Positions 17,812 to 29,357 of a stretch of 64,000 nucleotides of DNA are shown here, one piece after another. The stretch comes from Paenibacillus lupini. Its GTDB lineage: Bacteria > Bacillota > Bacilli > Paenibacillales > Paenibacillaceae. A model generated the notes under the pieces. The model ran no database searches. It saw nothing but the letters and a program-made list of their open reading frames with translations, and was not told the origin of the DNA. The position numbers and the translations under genes are program-made. Location: the NCBI RefSeq assembly GCF_011761355.1, contig NZ_JAASRW010000005.1, forward strand, positions 124,001-188,000, read 5' to 3'. How positions within the stretch are numbered: position 1 is the first letter of the stretch; each line of letters begins with the position of its first letter.

Positions 17812-19593
17812 TTGAGCATCATGCGCAAAATCGTGCTTGGTTACGTGATTATGATCTTTATCCCTGTTCTGGCATTCGGTTATCACTATTACACGCAAAT
17901 CTACGGCAACCTGACGCAACAATTCGTGGAGAGCAGGCAGAAAATCCTGGAGCAGGCTTACGCCAATCTGAAAACGGATTTCGCCCGAATTCAGTCGGTC
18001 CACCGGGTGCTGCAATACAATCCTTACTTGACCGATTATCTGGACGGTGTATACGAATCCGACGCGGACAGCATCTACGCGTTGACCCGCTATATTCTCC
18101 CGCTTAACACGCAATCGATGTTCGCTAATCCGGAGATCGAATCCATCGTCATTTATAAGATGAAGGATCGGGTATTGCCCATAACCAATCTGTTTCGCGA
18201 TCGGTCTATGCTGGATCCGCAAACGGAACAAACCGTCTCGTCCCTGAAAGCCGGACAGGGGAAATGGCTGCGCGCCGATCCCGCGGCGTCGGATCCCGAC
18301 CTGATCTATTACCAGTACATTTACAATACGCAAATTACGGAGCGAATCGGCCTTCTTGAAATTCGGGTACGCAAAAGTTTAATCCATAACTTCTATGCGG
18401 CCGCGGGTGTGGAGGGAAGTTGGAGAGCGTTGCTGTTGTCCGGACAGGGCGATCCGTTGACGAACGAAGCGCCGGCGTTGGACAAGAAGACATTGCGTCT
18501 TCTGCAAGCGGATGACAGGAAATTTTTTATCAACCGGCAAACGATCGTCAATCAGCTGAAGCTCGAGCCGCTGGACGTTCGCGTCATCGTCACCGGTCAG
18601 GTGGGAGACGTATTCCGTTCCGTGAAGAAGAAGGAAATCGTCTTGGTGACGATGATCGTGCTGCTGTTGATCGCTTTATCCATCGCCTATTACCTGCTGG
18701 CTTCGACGATTACCAAACGGATTCTTCGGTTGGCCCGGCATATGCGTACGCTGAACGACAATAACCTCAGGCAGCTGACGATCAAAAACGGCAAGTTCGA
18801 AAAGGATGAAATCGGCTTCCTGATCGTCACCTATAACGCGATGGTCCGGCGAATGGACGAGCTCATCAACAACGTCCACCGAGCTGAAATGCGCAACAAA
18901 GAAGCGGCATACCAGGTGCTGCAAGCGCAGATCAAGCCTCATTTCCTCTATAACACGCTCGAGACGATCCGCATGGTCGCCGAGGCTAACGACGACAAGG
19001 AAGTCGCCGATATTTCCTTCTGGTTCGGGAAACTGATGCGGTACAGCTTGTCGTCCGCGCGGGAAGAAACGGTTCTTGCGAAGGAAATCGAGATGGTTTC
19101 CTTTTATATGAACATCCACAAAATGAGGCTCCAAAGCAGGCTGACTTTTGAAATTCAAGTTGCACTGGATGCCGAACGGCTGGCTTGTCCGCGATTCCTT
19201 TTGCAGCCGCTTATCGAAAATGCGATCGTGCATGGAGCTTCTGCCGTCCTTCGACCCGTCCATATCTCGCTGCAGGCGACGGAAACGGAAAGCGAGATTA
19301 CGATCGACGTTACCGACAACGGCAACGGGATTACGCCGGAGAAGCTTCTCGCGCTTCGCGAACGTCTGTCCAGGCACGACGAGCCTAGAAAGGCAGAGGA
19401 GCGGATCGGCGTAGGTTTGAAAAATGTCAACGAACGAGTCAAAAGCTTCTTCGGAGGAGAATCCCGACTGGAAATCCTCAGCGAGTCGGGCAAAGGAGCC
19501 TGCTTGCGCATTATCATCGTGAAAAGGAAGGTGGCGGACGTTGAAGATCTTGATCGTAGACGACGAACCTTTGATTCTGAAAGGGTTAGTTAA
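17812..19593 (+). CDS. Sensor histidine kinase, YesM type
   Basis: Membrane sensor kinase presumed to detect an extracellular sugar and phosphorylate the next gene product. A first membrane helix (IVLGYVIMIFIPVLAFGY) precedes an extracellular dCACHE-like domain. A second helix (IVLVTMIVLLLIALSIAYYL), HAMP, the His_kinase box QIKPHFLYNTLE and a HATPase domain (QPLIENAIVHG, DNGNGI, GVGLKNVNERV) follow. I chose TTG 17812 because GGAGGG (17796-17801) lies ten bases upstream; ATG 17782 lies before that site. Its 3' end overlaps the regulator gene by 53 bp. Confidence 0.93.
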   Translation: MSIMRKIVLGYVIMIFIPVLAFGYHYYTQIYGNLTQQFVESRQKILEQAYANLKTDFARIQSVHRVLQYNPYLTDYLDGVYESDADSIYALTRYILPLNTQSMFANPEIESIVIYKMKDRVLPITNLFRDRSMLDPQTEQTVSSLKAGQGKWLRADPAASDPDLIYYQYIYNTQITERIGLLEIRVRKSLIHNFYAAAGVEGSWRALLLSGQGDPLTNEAPALDKKTLRLLQADDRKFFINRQTIVNQLKLEPLDVRVIVTGQVGDVFRSVKKKEIVLVTMIVLLLIALSIAYYLLASTITKRILRLARHMRTLNDNNLRQLTIKNGKFEKDEIGFLIVTYNAMVRRMDELINNVHRAEMRNKEAAYQVLQAQIKPHFLYNTLETIRMVAEANDDKEVADISFWFGKLMRYSLSSAREETVLAKEIEMVSFYMNIHKMRLQSRLTFEIQVALDAERLACPRFLLQPLIENAIVHGASAVLRPVHISLQATETESEITIDVTDNGNGITPEKLLALRERLSRHDEPRKAEERIGVGLKNVNERVKSFFGGESRLEILSESGKGACLRIIIVKRKVADVEDLDRRRRTFDSERVS

Positions 19594-20281
19594 AATCGTC
19601 GAGGAAGTCGCGCCTGTCGGTTCCGACATTTGCTCGGCCATCAATGCCCCGGAGGCATTAGAGACAATGAAGCGCTTTATGCCCGATGTGACGATAACGG
19701 ATATCCATATGCCGGAGAAGAACGGATTCGAATTAATTCAGGAGGCCAAGCTTGAGGGGTTATGCGATCGATTTATTATCCTGACCGGCTATGACGAGTT
19801 CGACTATGTCCGTCAGGCTCTTCGCTCGGGCGTCGTGGATTACTTGCTGAAGCCTTTGGACAAAAAGGAAATCGCGTCCCTGCTGAGCCGCGTGAAGGAG
19901 GAGCTTCCCGCCGCATCGGATTCGGATTACAGTCGGCACGCCGAACGGATATTGGCCTATTTGCAAATGAACTATATGAACGATCTGTCCCTCGACCATC
20001 TTGCGGATCGCATGAGTCTGCATCCGAATTATATTAGCAGCTTGTTCAAGAAGGAGACGGGAGACACTCTCGTCAATTACTTGAATGCGTTACGAATCCG
20101 GGAAGCGCAAAAGCTGCTGAAAACGCAGCCTCATTCGACCGTTTGCGCGATCAGCCGGCAGGTCGGCTTCGATACCAAGCACTACTTCGCGAAGGTGTTC
20201 AAAAAATACACGGGAACGACTCCCGGCACCTACCGCGAAAATCAAGAAGAAATCGAACGTCATGAATCGCCTAATACCTGA
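19541..20281 (+). CDS. Response regulator, short YesN type (REC + AraC HTH)
   Basis: Transcription activator partnered with the kinase just upstream. The receiver domain has KILIVDDEP, the phospho-acceptor Asp in VTITDIHMPEKNG and the Lys of YLLKPLDKKE. An AraC-type double helix-turn-helix (LSLDHLADRMSLHPNYISSLFKKETG, GFDTKHYFAKVFKKYTG) follows immediately. At 246 residues it lacks the middle region found in the 500-residue YesN proteins. Translation starts at TTG 19541, inside the kinase gene, after GGAAGGTGG. Bases 19913-20137 are duplicated at 25151-25375. Confidence 0.92.
   Translation: MKILIVDDEPLILKGLVKIVEEVAPVGSDICSAINAPEALETMKRFMPDVTITDIHMPEKNGFELIQEAKLEGLCDRFIILTGYDEFDYVRQALRSGVVDYLLKPLDKKEIASLLSRVKEELPAASDSDYSRHAERILAYLQMNYMNDLSLDHLADRMSLHPNYISSLFKKETGDTLVNYLNALRIREAQKLLKTQPHSTVCAISRQVGFDTKHYFAKVFKKYTGTTPGTYRENQEEIERHESPNT
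19913..20137 (+). repeat. 225-bp segment duplicated at 25151-25375 (parent copy)
   Basis: The segment runs from GCATCGGATTCGG to CCTCATTCG inside the response-regulator gene and covers the first helix-turn-helix of its AraC domain. The second copy is the same length and differs at only about four positions. This copy is within an intact gene and is taken as the source. Confidence 0.9.
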
Positions 20282-20495
20282 AGGTTTTCTTCATTCGCGC
20301 TTCACAGGCGAACAACTTAACCATTCCTTGCTTCATTTTCTGACGGGGATTAATTTCTTGAAACCAGAAAGTTTATTGTTCGCCAACATATCTGGATTAG
20401 ATGAAGAGGTAGACGCTATAAAAACTGAAACTCCAGTTTCATCCACCTCATCAGCGATTGGTTTAAATCCTCCTGCCCTTTGCTTAGTTTCTTGC

Positions 20496-21335
20496 TTATC
20501 TGTGGCGGTTACGGATATAACGTCCTGGAGGCATTCCTTCCGATTTCGTAAATTGCTTGGTAAAGGAATAAATATCCCCATAACCAAGACTAACGGCTAC
20601 GTGTTTAATGGGGAGTCCGGCGAGGAGCATCATTTTGGCCTGTTTCATTAAATGTTCAATGTGGTACCGCTGAGGGGAAACTCCGGTTGTGGCTTTAAAT
20701 AGCTTCCTGAAATTCTCATAGCCCATATTTACAGCTGCTGCGGCTTCCTTAATATCGTAATGGATATCATTGGCGCCGCCGATTAGTTGGCAAGCTTTTG
20801 AGATTTTATGATCATTGTGCTCTCTCTGAGTATGATGTACGCTGCCGTGCAAACGGATAATGAGTTCTTGAGCTTTCATCAGCAAATAGGGGAGCCTTTC
20901 ATCTACAGCGGCTTTAAGAGAGTTAAGCAGGGCGGCAAATTCATTCAAAATATCGCTTGTATGTCGTGTCGGCTGCACCTCTTGGTCGGAATTTATGATG
21001 CCTAGCGTTTTGAGGTAATGATAGACAGGATAACCTATGCTGATATAAAACTCGATCCATTCCCCATTCGGCTCGATTTCGGTGGAGTGCATACGATCGG
21101 GCAAACGTTGTACCAGATCCCCTGCTTGCATTTTAATAACAGTGCCATCCTTTGAGATAAATCGTCCGTTGCCTTGCAGGACCAACAAACAGCTGTAATA
21201 TCCGATCCTGAAGTCATACTGGGAGCGCTCTGCCGTTCTTTTTCTCATAAAGCCGCATGACAAAATGCCCTGGTCGAAATCGTCTCCGATACACCGGTAT
21301 ACGACATCGTTTTCTTTTATAGCATCGAAATTCAT
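20496..21335 (-). CDS. AraC-family regulator with cupin sensor domain
   Basis: Probable sugar-responsive regulator of the divergent beta-galactosidase gene. Residues 1-150 form an AraC_binding cupin (GYYSCLLVLQGNGRF, MQAGDLVQRLPDRMHS). Residues 185-279 form the double helix-turn-helix (DIKEAAAAVNMGYENFRKLFKATTG, IKHVAVSLGYGDIYSFTKQF). The length of 279 residues is standard. The 141-bp divergent promoter region holds a 15-bp palindrome. The 214-bp interval 20282-20495, between the response regulator and this gene, shows nothing I can assign. Confidence 0.92.
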   Translation of the reverse strand: MNFDAIKENDVVYRCIGDDFDQGILSCGFMRKRTAERSQYDFRIGYYSCLLVLQGNGRFISKDGTVIKMQAGDLVQRLPDRMHSTEIEPNGEWIEFYISIGYPVYHYLKTLGIINSDQEVQPTRHTSDILNEFAALLNSLKAAVDERLPYLLMKAQELIIRLHGSVHHTQREHNDHKISKACQLIGGANDIHYDIKEAAAAVNMGYENFRKLFKATTGVSPQRYHIEHLMKQAKMMLLAGLPIKHVAVSLGYGDIYSFTKQFTKSEGMPPGRYIRNRHR

Positions 21336-21402
21336 ATCGTCACTGCACCTACCAAAATGGATAAATGAATTACCAGAACTAACATTTTATATGAAAACTT
21401 GT

Positions 21403-21417
21403 CCTTATATTATAAGG
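21403..21417. promoter_or_regulatory. 15-bp palindrome in the araC/beta-galactosidase divergent region
   Basis: CCTTATATTATAAGG is a perfect dyad around a central T, 60 bases before the beta-galactosidase start. It contains -10-like hexamers on both strands (TATATT, TATAAT). It may be an operator, a pair of overlapping -10 boxes, or both. Confidence 0.45.
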
Positions 21418-21458
21418 GTATCGACTTTCATAGCACAACCAATTAAGACAATTTATGA

Positions 21459-24578
<3,120 letters not shown>

Positions 24579-24761
24579 ATAGTAGATCCTCGAAAGCGAA
24601 GGATAGAAGTGAATTTTTGATAAAGGCACTGGCCAAAGTTTCTTCGAAATACATCCAGGATCGCGTCAAGCGTTGGAACGAATAGGAACTAGTTAAGATT
24701 ATTCGCAGCCAAGATCTAGTCAATCGGGACCGGATCGGGTCAGTACGATTTGGAGAAAGTT

Positions 24762-24797
24762 AAATTCCGTGAGCCTAACTGGCTCGCGGAATTTTTT
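24762..24797 (+). terminator. Terminator downstream of the beta-galactosidase gene
   Basis: AAATTCCG-GAGCC pairs with GGCTC-CGGAATTT around TAACT and is followed by T-residues. It lies 184 bp after the stop codon; the intervening stretch holds no gene I can support. Confidence 0.85.
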
Positions 24798-25150
24798 ACT
24801 TCCTCGGCCAACTGACAAACGATACGGCGGCAGTCATCGATCCGTTCTCGCCAGCCACTCCTCCCATTTTCCTCTGTCTCCCCCGACTTTCAATATAAAC
24901 GCTCGTACAGCACCAATCCTGAGAAGGCAACAACTTCTTCGTTTCCGCAAGCAAATGCCGGTACGCTCTCTCTATGCGGTTGCCCGGACGCTCCGACATC
25001 ATCCGCAAACGTTGTTGACGCCGATCAGGATGCTGATCAGATCCGGATTTAAGCTGATCGCGTCATCGTCCCAGCGGGCGTAAAAATCTGCGACCCGGTT
25101 GCCGCCGACTCCCCGGTTGATGAAATGCGGCCGGTTGCCGACCATCGCCT
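24796..25150 (-). pseudogene. Remnant of an SGNH/GDSL esterase gene
   Basis: Minus-strand fragments read FINRGVGGNRVADFYARWDDD and then LISILIGVNNV, typical of blocks II and III of rhamnogalacturonan-acetylesterase-like SGNH hydrolases. A shifted frame continues IERAYRHLLAETKKLLP. A frameshift or stop separates the parts, and the N-terminal block I (GDS) and C-terminal block V are missing. The 5' end abuts exactly the start of the duplicated response-regulator segment at 25151, so the duplication event probably destroyed this gene. Confidence 0.65.
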
Positions 25151-25375
25151 GCATCGGATTCGGATTACAGTCGGCACGCCGAACGGATATTGGCCTATTT
25201 GCAAATGAACTATATGAACAATCTGTCTCTCGACCATCTTGCGAATCGCATGAGTCTGCATCCGAATTATATTAGCAGCTTGTTCAAGAAGGAGACGGGA
25301 GACACCCTCGTCAATTACTTGAATGCGTTACGAATCCGGGAAGCGCAAAAGCTGCTGAAAACGCAGCCTCATTCG
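25151..25375 (+). repeat. 225-bp duplicate of the response-regulator HTH segment
   Basis: This is a copy of 19913-20137 with about four base changes and no indels. Two changes convert Asp to Asn in the helix-turn-helix; two are silent. The copy keeps an open frame (25190-25405) but has no start signal, receiver domain or second half of the DNA-binding domain, so it is not a functional gene. Confidence 0.9.
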
Positions 25376-25469
25376 CTTAAGCGGCTGCTATTTTTATGGG
25401 AGTAACGGGCAGATTTGCGCAACAATTGATTGTATTTCGCGCCCTAATTATTTACGAAGGGGGATAAGC

Positions 25470-25577
25470 GTGAGAATTGTGATGTTTGTTGTTTTGTTAA
25501 TTTGCTTCATTATAGATTTCAAAAGGATGAGGGAAGAGCCGGTGGCTAGGAGATTGGCAAATGGGATAATACATTGA
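25470..25577 (+). CDS. Small membrane protein, 35 aa
   Basis: A GTG start at 25470 follows the strong ribosome site GAAGGGGGA (25457-25464). The peptide begins MRIVMFVVLLICFIIDFKRM, one membrane helix, and ends in a short basic/acidic tail. I know no family for it. The good ribosome site and clear helix argue for a real gene, but its size limits confidence. The following 25578-25844 interval shows nothing else I can name. Confidence 0.45.
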   Translation: MRIVMFVVLLICFIIDFKRMREEPVARRLANGIIH

Positions 25578-25844
25578 ATGCACGTTTTTAATCCATTTGT
25601 TCGAATCCGCGTTGCGCATAAAAACTAATTCAGAGTTTTTATCGCTATTATTCTTGAAGAACTACAATTAAGAGGGTTGGGTTTTCCAGAAACCACCGTT
25701 AAACAAGATAATCACCAAAAAGAGAATCGCCCCAATGCTGATAACTAAAGTATGACCTAGAGATTACCGGCTTCATGAAAGACGTTTTTCGCTCGGCGAA
25801 CAATGTCCTCATGAATGCCACACAATGGACATCTACCGAGTTAA

Positions 25845-26021
25845 GACGGAATTAAAGAAACGCGACATCGTGTCGAGCAGATCGACAGGGGAGCAGCTGC
25901 GCTTCATTATTCGTACTGGTACAAAGGATACGAGGATCGTTTCTCTCTCATGAAGGAAGTCGTTAAATCGGAGATCTCCGTCCGGCTCGCGCGGTATATT
26001 CAAGAACTGAATATCTATTGA
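25845..26021 (+). pseudogene. C-terminal remnant of an unknown gene
   Basis: After an in-frame TAA at 25842 the frame stays open for 58 codons, including DRGAAALHYSYWYKGYEDRF and SEISVRLARYIQELNIY, and ends at a strong terminator. There is no start codon or ribosome site. The protein-like composition and the terminator immediately after the stop suggest the 3' end of a lost gene. I do not recognise the family. Confidence 0.4.
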
Positions 26022-26026
26022 TCCCA

Positions 26027-26064
26027 AAAGAAGAGCCCTTCCGTGATCCGGAAGGGCTCTTCTT
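26027..26064 (+). terminator. Strong terminator
   Basis: AAGAAGAGCCCTTCCG pairs with CGGAAGGGCTCTTCTT around a short TGATC loop. It starts six bases after the remnant stop at 26021. No long T-run follows, but the stem alone is very stable. Confidence 0.8.
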
Positions 26065-26207
26065 CAGTGTTTACACGCCAACATCGACACCAGACTGGTT
26101 CAGCGAGCTGATACGGAACGTCCGATCCGTATAAACAAAGAAAGCGTCCCAAATTAAACGGATATATGTATGGGCAAGGGAATTCCCCTTGCCTTTTGTT
26201 AGTGTTA

Positions 26208-26450
26208 TTAGAAGAAATCGACAGCAGTTATTGAAGTACGCTTGATAAAAACGACGGTACCGCTAGCTAAACGAAGAATGACAGAGCCATTTTGAAATCC
26301 TAAAAAAGTACCTTCATGGAATGTACCGTCAAAATGGATTCGGACGTTAGGCGTACCCACTCCGATTTGAGATAAAACGGATTGAACACCGTCGTTGCCA
26401 CTAGTTTTGTTACCACTAGTTTTGTTGCCGCCACTTTTGTTTTTTGGCAT
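26208..26450 (-). CDS. Small protein with Sm-like/DUF2642-like fold, 80 aa
   Basis: The first 20 residues are a low-complexity tail with a repeated G-N-K-T-S unit (the DNA repeats ACTAGTTTTGTT twice). The rest (VRIHFDGTFHEGTFLGFQNGSVILRLASGTVVFI) resembles the small beta-barrel of DUF2642-type spore-associated proteins, where such a strand pattern is common. GAAAGGAAGTGAT lies upstream of the ATG as a good ribosome site. The function is unknown; a spore-coat role is an inference from composition and family resemblance only. Confidence 0.6.
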   Translation of the reverse strand: MPKNKSGGNKTSGNKTSGNDGVQSVLSQIGVGTPNVRIHFDGTFHEGTFLGFQNGSVILRLASGTVVFIKRTSITAVDFF

Positions 26451-26556
26451 TTTTCATCACTTCCTTTCTATATTTGTTAACAGTATATGGATAGTGATAG
26501 AGTTTGGCTTGTACACATGTACCAAATCTAGTAATTGGGCTCCCCAGCGTAAGAAA

Positions 26557-26594
26557 CAGAAAAGCCCTTCCGGATCTCGGAGGGGCTTTTCTTT
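26557..26594. terminator. Strong terminator, orphan
   Basis: AGAAAAGCCCTTCCG pairs with CGGAGGGGCTTTTCT (one G-T) around GATCT and continues into TTC. It resembles the one at 26027 in sequence (both contain GCCCTTCCG), which suggests a copied terminator. No intact gene ends next to it. Confidence 0.7.
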
Positions 26595-26647
26595 CAGATG
26601 AACGTTGTCGAATCCTCCATGCTAATAGATGTTCGACAGATTTTTAT

Positions 26648-26920
26648 GTGGTGGCTTTCGCCTTGTCACCCATTTTTATATACGATGCGCGTATAGTTGA
26701 AATTGAATATGACCAGAGTCAAATAAGCAGTGAACAATTGAAGAAAATTGTTACTGATTATCTCAGCTATGCTGCTTCAAACTCGTCGACTTCTAACAAT
26801 TGGGAAGAGATGCTTAAACCATATCAATTGCGCATTGAAAAGTTAGGCGATGCTAAAAAAACACCAGTGATAGCTGAAAAAGACATCGGCTCAACAGAGA
26901 TAAATTGGCTATTTGAATAA
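26648..26920 (+). CDS. Hypothetical protein, possibly 5'-truncated
   Basis: The frame stays open from 26504, but its first part runs through the terminator at 26557, so only the part from about GTG 26648 looks like protein. It reads VVAFALSPIFIYDARIVEIE then a Ser/Asn-rich region and LKPYQLRIEKLGDAKKTPV. No ribosome site precedes any start. A copy of the dispersed 3'-end repeat begins 22 bp after the stop, as it does after other genes here. I recognise no family. Confidence 0.35.
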   Translation: MVAFALSPIFIYDARIVEIEYDQSQISSEQLKKIVTDYLSYAASNSSTSNNWEEMLKPYQLRIEKLGDAKKTPVIAEKDIGSTEINWLFE

Positions 26921-26941
26921 AATAGCGCCACAAGTGGATTA

Positions 26942-27033
26942 AACTAACGGGAAACGATAGTTCAAACCAAAACGACAGCGGCCGGAAAATAATCGATTGC
27001 TGTTTTTGCTGAAGTAAAGGGTAGTTTAGCGTG
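26942..27033 (+). repeat. 3'-end hairpin repeat, copy 2 (full length)
   Basis: The left hairpin AACTAACG/CGATAGTT around GGAAA is followed by a second imperfect hairpin (GACAGCGG ... GCTGTTTTT) and then GAAGTAAAGGGTAGTTTAGC. The last block recurs at 30318-30340. It starts 22 bp after a plus-strand stop codon. This 92-bp copy and the one at 30254 show the whole element. Confidence 0.75.
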
Positions 27034-27159
27034 GAACGTCATGAAATGAGAGTATCTAAAAAGGGATATTCACATTATCTATTGAATACTTAATGAGTTC
27101 CGTTGGCAGGACAAAAGAACGGAGCGCCAATGTTGTTAAAATATTCGAGGTGGGAAATA

Positions 27160-27777
27160 ATGCTTGGAAATCAAGTTGTTTATTGGATAGGTGGATCATC
27201 TTGTGCAGGTAAAAGTACATTAGCCAGGATGTATGCAGAAGAGCATGGATTTGAATTTTATTCTTGTGATGAACATTTTGATAGACATTTGAAAAATGTT
27301 TCATCTACTGAATATCCAGCAATGCATAAAGTTTCTACAATGAGCCCCAATGAAGCTTTCTATGCGAGGGGTGTCCAAGAACAGCTAAGTGTATATATAC
27401 AATCTTTTGTTGAGGACTTTTCATTTGTGATAAATGACCTTGCAAAGAGAACAGATAAACCTTTTATTGTTGAAGGCAATCAACTATTACCTTCTCTCGT
27501 ATCAGCTCATTTAGGCGAATTTCATAAAGCTGTCTGGATTATTCCAACTGAGAGATTTCAAAAAGAACAATATGCCAAGAGGGTTTGGATACATGATATA
27601 TTGCGAAACACTGAAAACCCTGAAATGGCTTTTAATAATTGGATGTCACGGGATGCACTCTTTTCTGAATTTGTGCAGAGTACAGCTTCTAAGCTACAGT
27701 TAAATATATTAAAAGTAGATGGTAGTAAAACATTAAATGAAAACTTTGAATGTATTGAAAATCTTTTCGGTGCTTAG
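27160..27777 (+). CDS. P-loop nucleotide-binding protein, kinase-like
   Basis: A Walker A motif, VYWIGGSSCAGKST, opens the protein at residue 7, followed by a shikimate-kinase-like layout (YSCDEHFDRH, then IVEGNQLLPSLV and a lid region with conserved Arg). The substrate is unknown; similar proteins are annotated as small-molecule kinases or nucleoside kinases. I chose ATG 27160 because CGAGGTGGG lies eight bases upstream; earlier in-frame starts lack a site. The region is AT-rich compared with the first 25 kb, suggesting acquisition. Confidence 0.75.
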   Translation: MLGNQVVYWIGGSSCAGKSTLARMYAEEHGFEFYSCDEHFDRHLKNVSSTEYPAMHKVSTMSPNEAFYARGVQEQLSVYIQSFVEDFSFVINDLAKRTDKPFIVEGNQLLPSLVSAHLGEFHKAVWIIPTERFQKEQYAKRVWIHDILRNTENPEMAFNNWMSRDALFSEFVQSTASKLQLNILKVDGSKTLNENFECIENLFGA

Positions 27778-27797
27778 AGTATCGTACATGAATAGAG

Positions 27798-27840
27798 CTA
27801 ACTGGGAACGTTAGTGGGGGGAGCTGCCACGAGGCATCTC
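27798..27840 (+). repeat. 3'-end hairpin repeat, copy 3
   Basis: CTAAC/GTTAG arms around TGGGAAC are followed by GGGGGGAGCTGCC and GAGGCATCTCC. It begins 21 bp after the stop of the P-loop gene. Confidence 0.65.
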
Positions 27841-27850
27841 CTATATGTAA

Positions 27851-27967
27851 TATGTACTTCAGGAACTAACAAGAGCTCAACATAAAGAAGGTCCAACTAT
27901 TTTTGATATTTTGATGGAGATTTTTGAAAATCATGAAAACAAGAATATCAAATTACATCTTAAGTAA
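27851..27967 (+). pseudogene. Short C-terminal gene remnant
   Basis: The frame is open for 38 codons after a TAA at 27848 and reads LQELTRAQHKEGPTIFDI then EIFENHENKNIKLHLK. It has no start codon or ribosome site. The composition is protein-like and the preceding element is a repeat copy, so a repeat-flanked deletion is plausible. Family unknown. Confidence 0.25.
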
Positions 27968-28014
27968 GGATTAAATGTATCCAATCGCTTAGGTTCGATT
28001 CGATCTTCATTGCG

Positions 28015-28079
28015 CTAAACGGGGAACGTTAGTTCAGCCACCTAGGAGCAGTTTGCCACAGCGGCAGCTGCTCTATTTT
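28015..28079 (+). repeat. 3'-end hairpin repeat, copy 4, with terminator
   Basis: The left hairpin CTAAAC/GTTAG around GGGGAAC is followed by a terminator in which GAGCAG and TGCC pair with GGCA and CTGCTC around ACAGC, then TATTTTT. The terminator half resembles the one at 40149 after the DoxX gene. Confidence 0.7.
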
Positions 28080-28149
28080 TATTAAGGTAGAGGGAGGATA
28101 GTTCCAATATGTGTTAAAATGAATGAGGCTAAAATTAGGAGTTGAGTCA

Positions 28150-28354
28150 ATGACAATTAGCAAAAAAGGGTCAAGAAAGATTGTTGTAGAACAAGAATCA
28201 TACAGATGGGTAATCACTGCATTATCAAAAGGTATTATTACGTTAACCGTTCAGCATGATGAAGTGAAAGGGCAATTGAAGGGTAGATATAGATTCAGAC
28301 ATCAATGAATTTTGACTAGAGCTTCATCATGTTGAGTCACTCAGAAAGTTTTAA
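28150..28354 (+). pseudogene. Frameshifted small conserved gene
   Basis: The ATG at 28150 follows AGGAG and opens MTISKKGSRKIVVEQESYRW..., the N-terminus of a small Bacillales protein family of unknown function. Near base 28282 the frame slips: the first frame gives RYRFRHQ then stop. The next frame continues VDIDSDINEF, a TGA where a Trp codon is likely, then LELHHVESLRKF and stop at 28354. The frameshift plus the in-frame stop show decay. A palindrome with 10-bp arms (CAGAAAGTTT) spans its end. Confidence 0.65.
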
Positions 28355-28382
28355 ACTTTCTGAAAGCAAGCTTGTATCATTA

Positions 28383-28458
28383 AATTAACGGGGAACTTTA
28401 GTTCAATAAAGATAGCAATGCGATTCAAAACATGTGAATTGCCTTTTTCTACAACCGC
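28383..28458 (+). repeat. 3'-end hairpin repeat, copy 5
   Basis: AATTAACG/CTTTAGTT arms around GGGAA are followed by an imperfect hairpin (GCAAT-GCG-ATTC against GAAT-TGC) and a T-run (CCTTTTTC). It starts 29 bp after the end of the decayed gene at 28354. Confidence 0.6.
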
Positions 28459-28505
28459 AACATAAAGTTCAGTAAACTCGTCAAAAAAGTTTGAGGTGGT
28501 TATGA

Positions 28506-29282
28506 ATGAGAAGGATGAAATATCTGGGGGGAATTTCGTGTCTACTTCTTTTTTTGATGTTGGTAGCCAGTTGTGGTACGACGGACAAAGAAGAAGGGAA
28601 GCTAAAATCTCAAGTTACTGATACTGAACCAGTCCCGGAGAAAACAACGGAACCGTGCATGGCAGTAATTGAGTGGGTAGATTTCCTAATGATCAACAAT
28701 ATTAAATATTATCAAAACTACGATGGAACAAAGTCTGTAACAGAGGAACAACTCGATGATAAAGTCGGCGAAGTCTCTTATATGTTAAACGATCATGCCT
28801 GTACTGATCATGTGGAGAAGAACGGGGATGCGGCATTTCTTCCAATTGGTACCGTTGTTTACGCTCTGAAGGGATACAAACCAGAATTCCGTGTCGTAGC
28901 CAATAACAAGATTTATGAAGTAAAAGATAATTCGAAAGCAGAGACTATTGGAGAACTATTAGACATAGAAGGAAAAGTAGAGAAAATTAGCCTAGAAAGC
29001 AGCGAAGACGGCAGTCCAATCGGTGACTTCGGCAAGGATGAGACCACAGAATTCGTTCAGGAGCTTTTGAGTCTGGAGAATGTTGGATTTAATGCGGTTT
29101 ATGAAAAAATAAAACATGAAGCTGGTATTTTCCTGCGTGTACACCTTCATGATGGTACATCCTTTCGCATGGTCTACTATCCAAGTGCAAATGGTTTTAC
29201 GGCAGGCGCTTTCGGGTCGGAAAAACTGAGAATTTTAATCATGTCCCAACGAGAACAAATTAAAGCAGCAGCGGGATTATGA
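28506..29282 (+). CDS. Putative lipoprotein, 258 aa
   Basis: The signal peptide ends in a lipobox, LMLVASCG, so Cys23 should be lipidated and the protein held on the outer face of the membrane. The mature part shows VIEWVDFLMINNIKYYQN and MLNDHACTDHVEKNGDAAFLPIGTVVYALKGYKP, a pattern seen in uncharacterised Paenibacillus/Bacillus lipoproteins. No enzymatic motif is visible. GAGGTGG six bases upstream supports ATG 28506. An overlapping ATG at 28502 in another frame leads nowhere. Confidence 0.75.
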   Translation: MRRMKYLGGISCLLLFLMLVASCGTTDKEEGKLKSQVTDTEPVPEKTTEPCMAVIEWVDFLMINNIKYYQNYDGTKSVTEEQLDDKVGEVSYMLNDHACTDHVEKNGDAAFLPIGTVVYALKGYKPEFRVVANNKIYEVKDNSKAETIGELLDIEGKVEKISLESSEDGSPIGDFGKDETTEFVQELLSLENVGFNAVYEKIKHEAGIFLRVHLHDGTSFRMVYYPSANGFTAGAFGSEKLRILIMSQREQIKAAAGL

Positions 29283-29357
29283 GGTGGAGTGAGACATGGT
29301 TAATTCATAAACATGGTAAAATGTTACATATAAAATGAAATGAGAGGGGACTTGGAA

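Noticed and set aside
26172-26195. The GGCAAGGG/CCCCTTGCC hairpin as the terminator of the 80-aa minus-strand gene
   Set aside because: The T-run lies on the plus-strand side, so it does not fit that gene's direction, and no plus-strand gene ends there.
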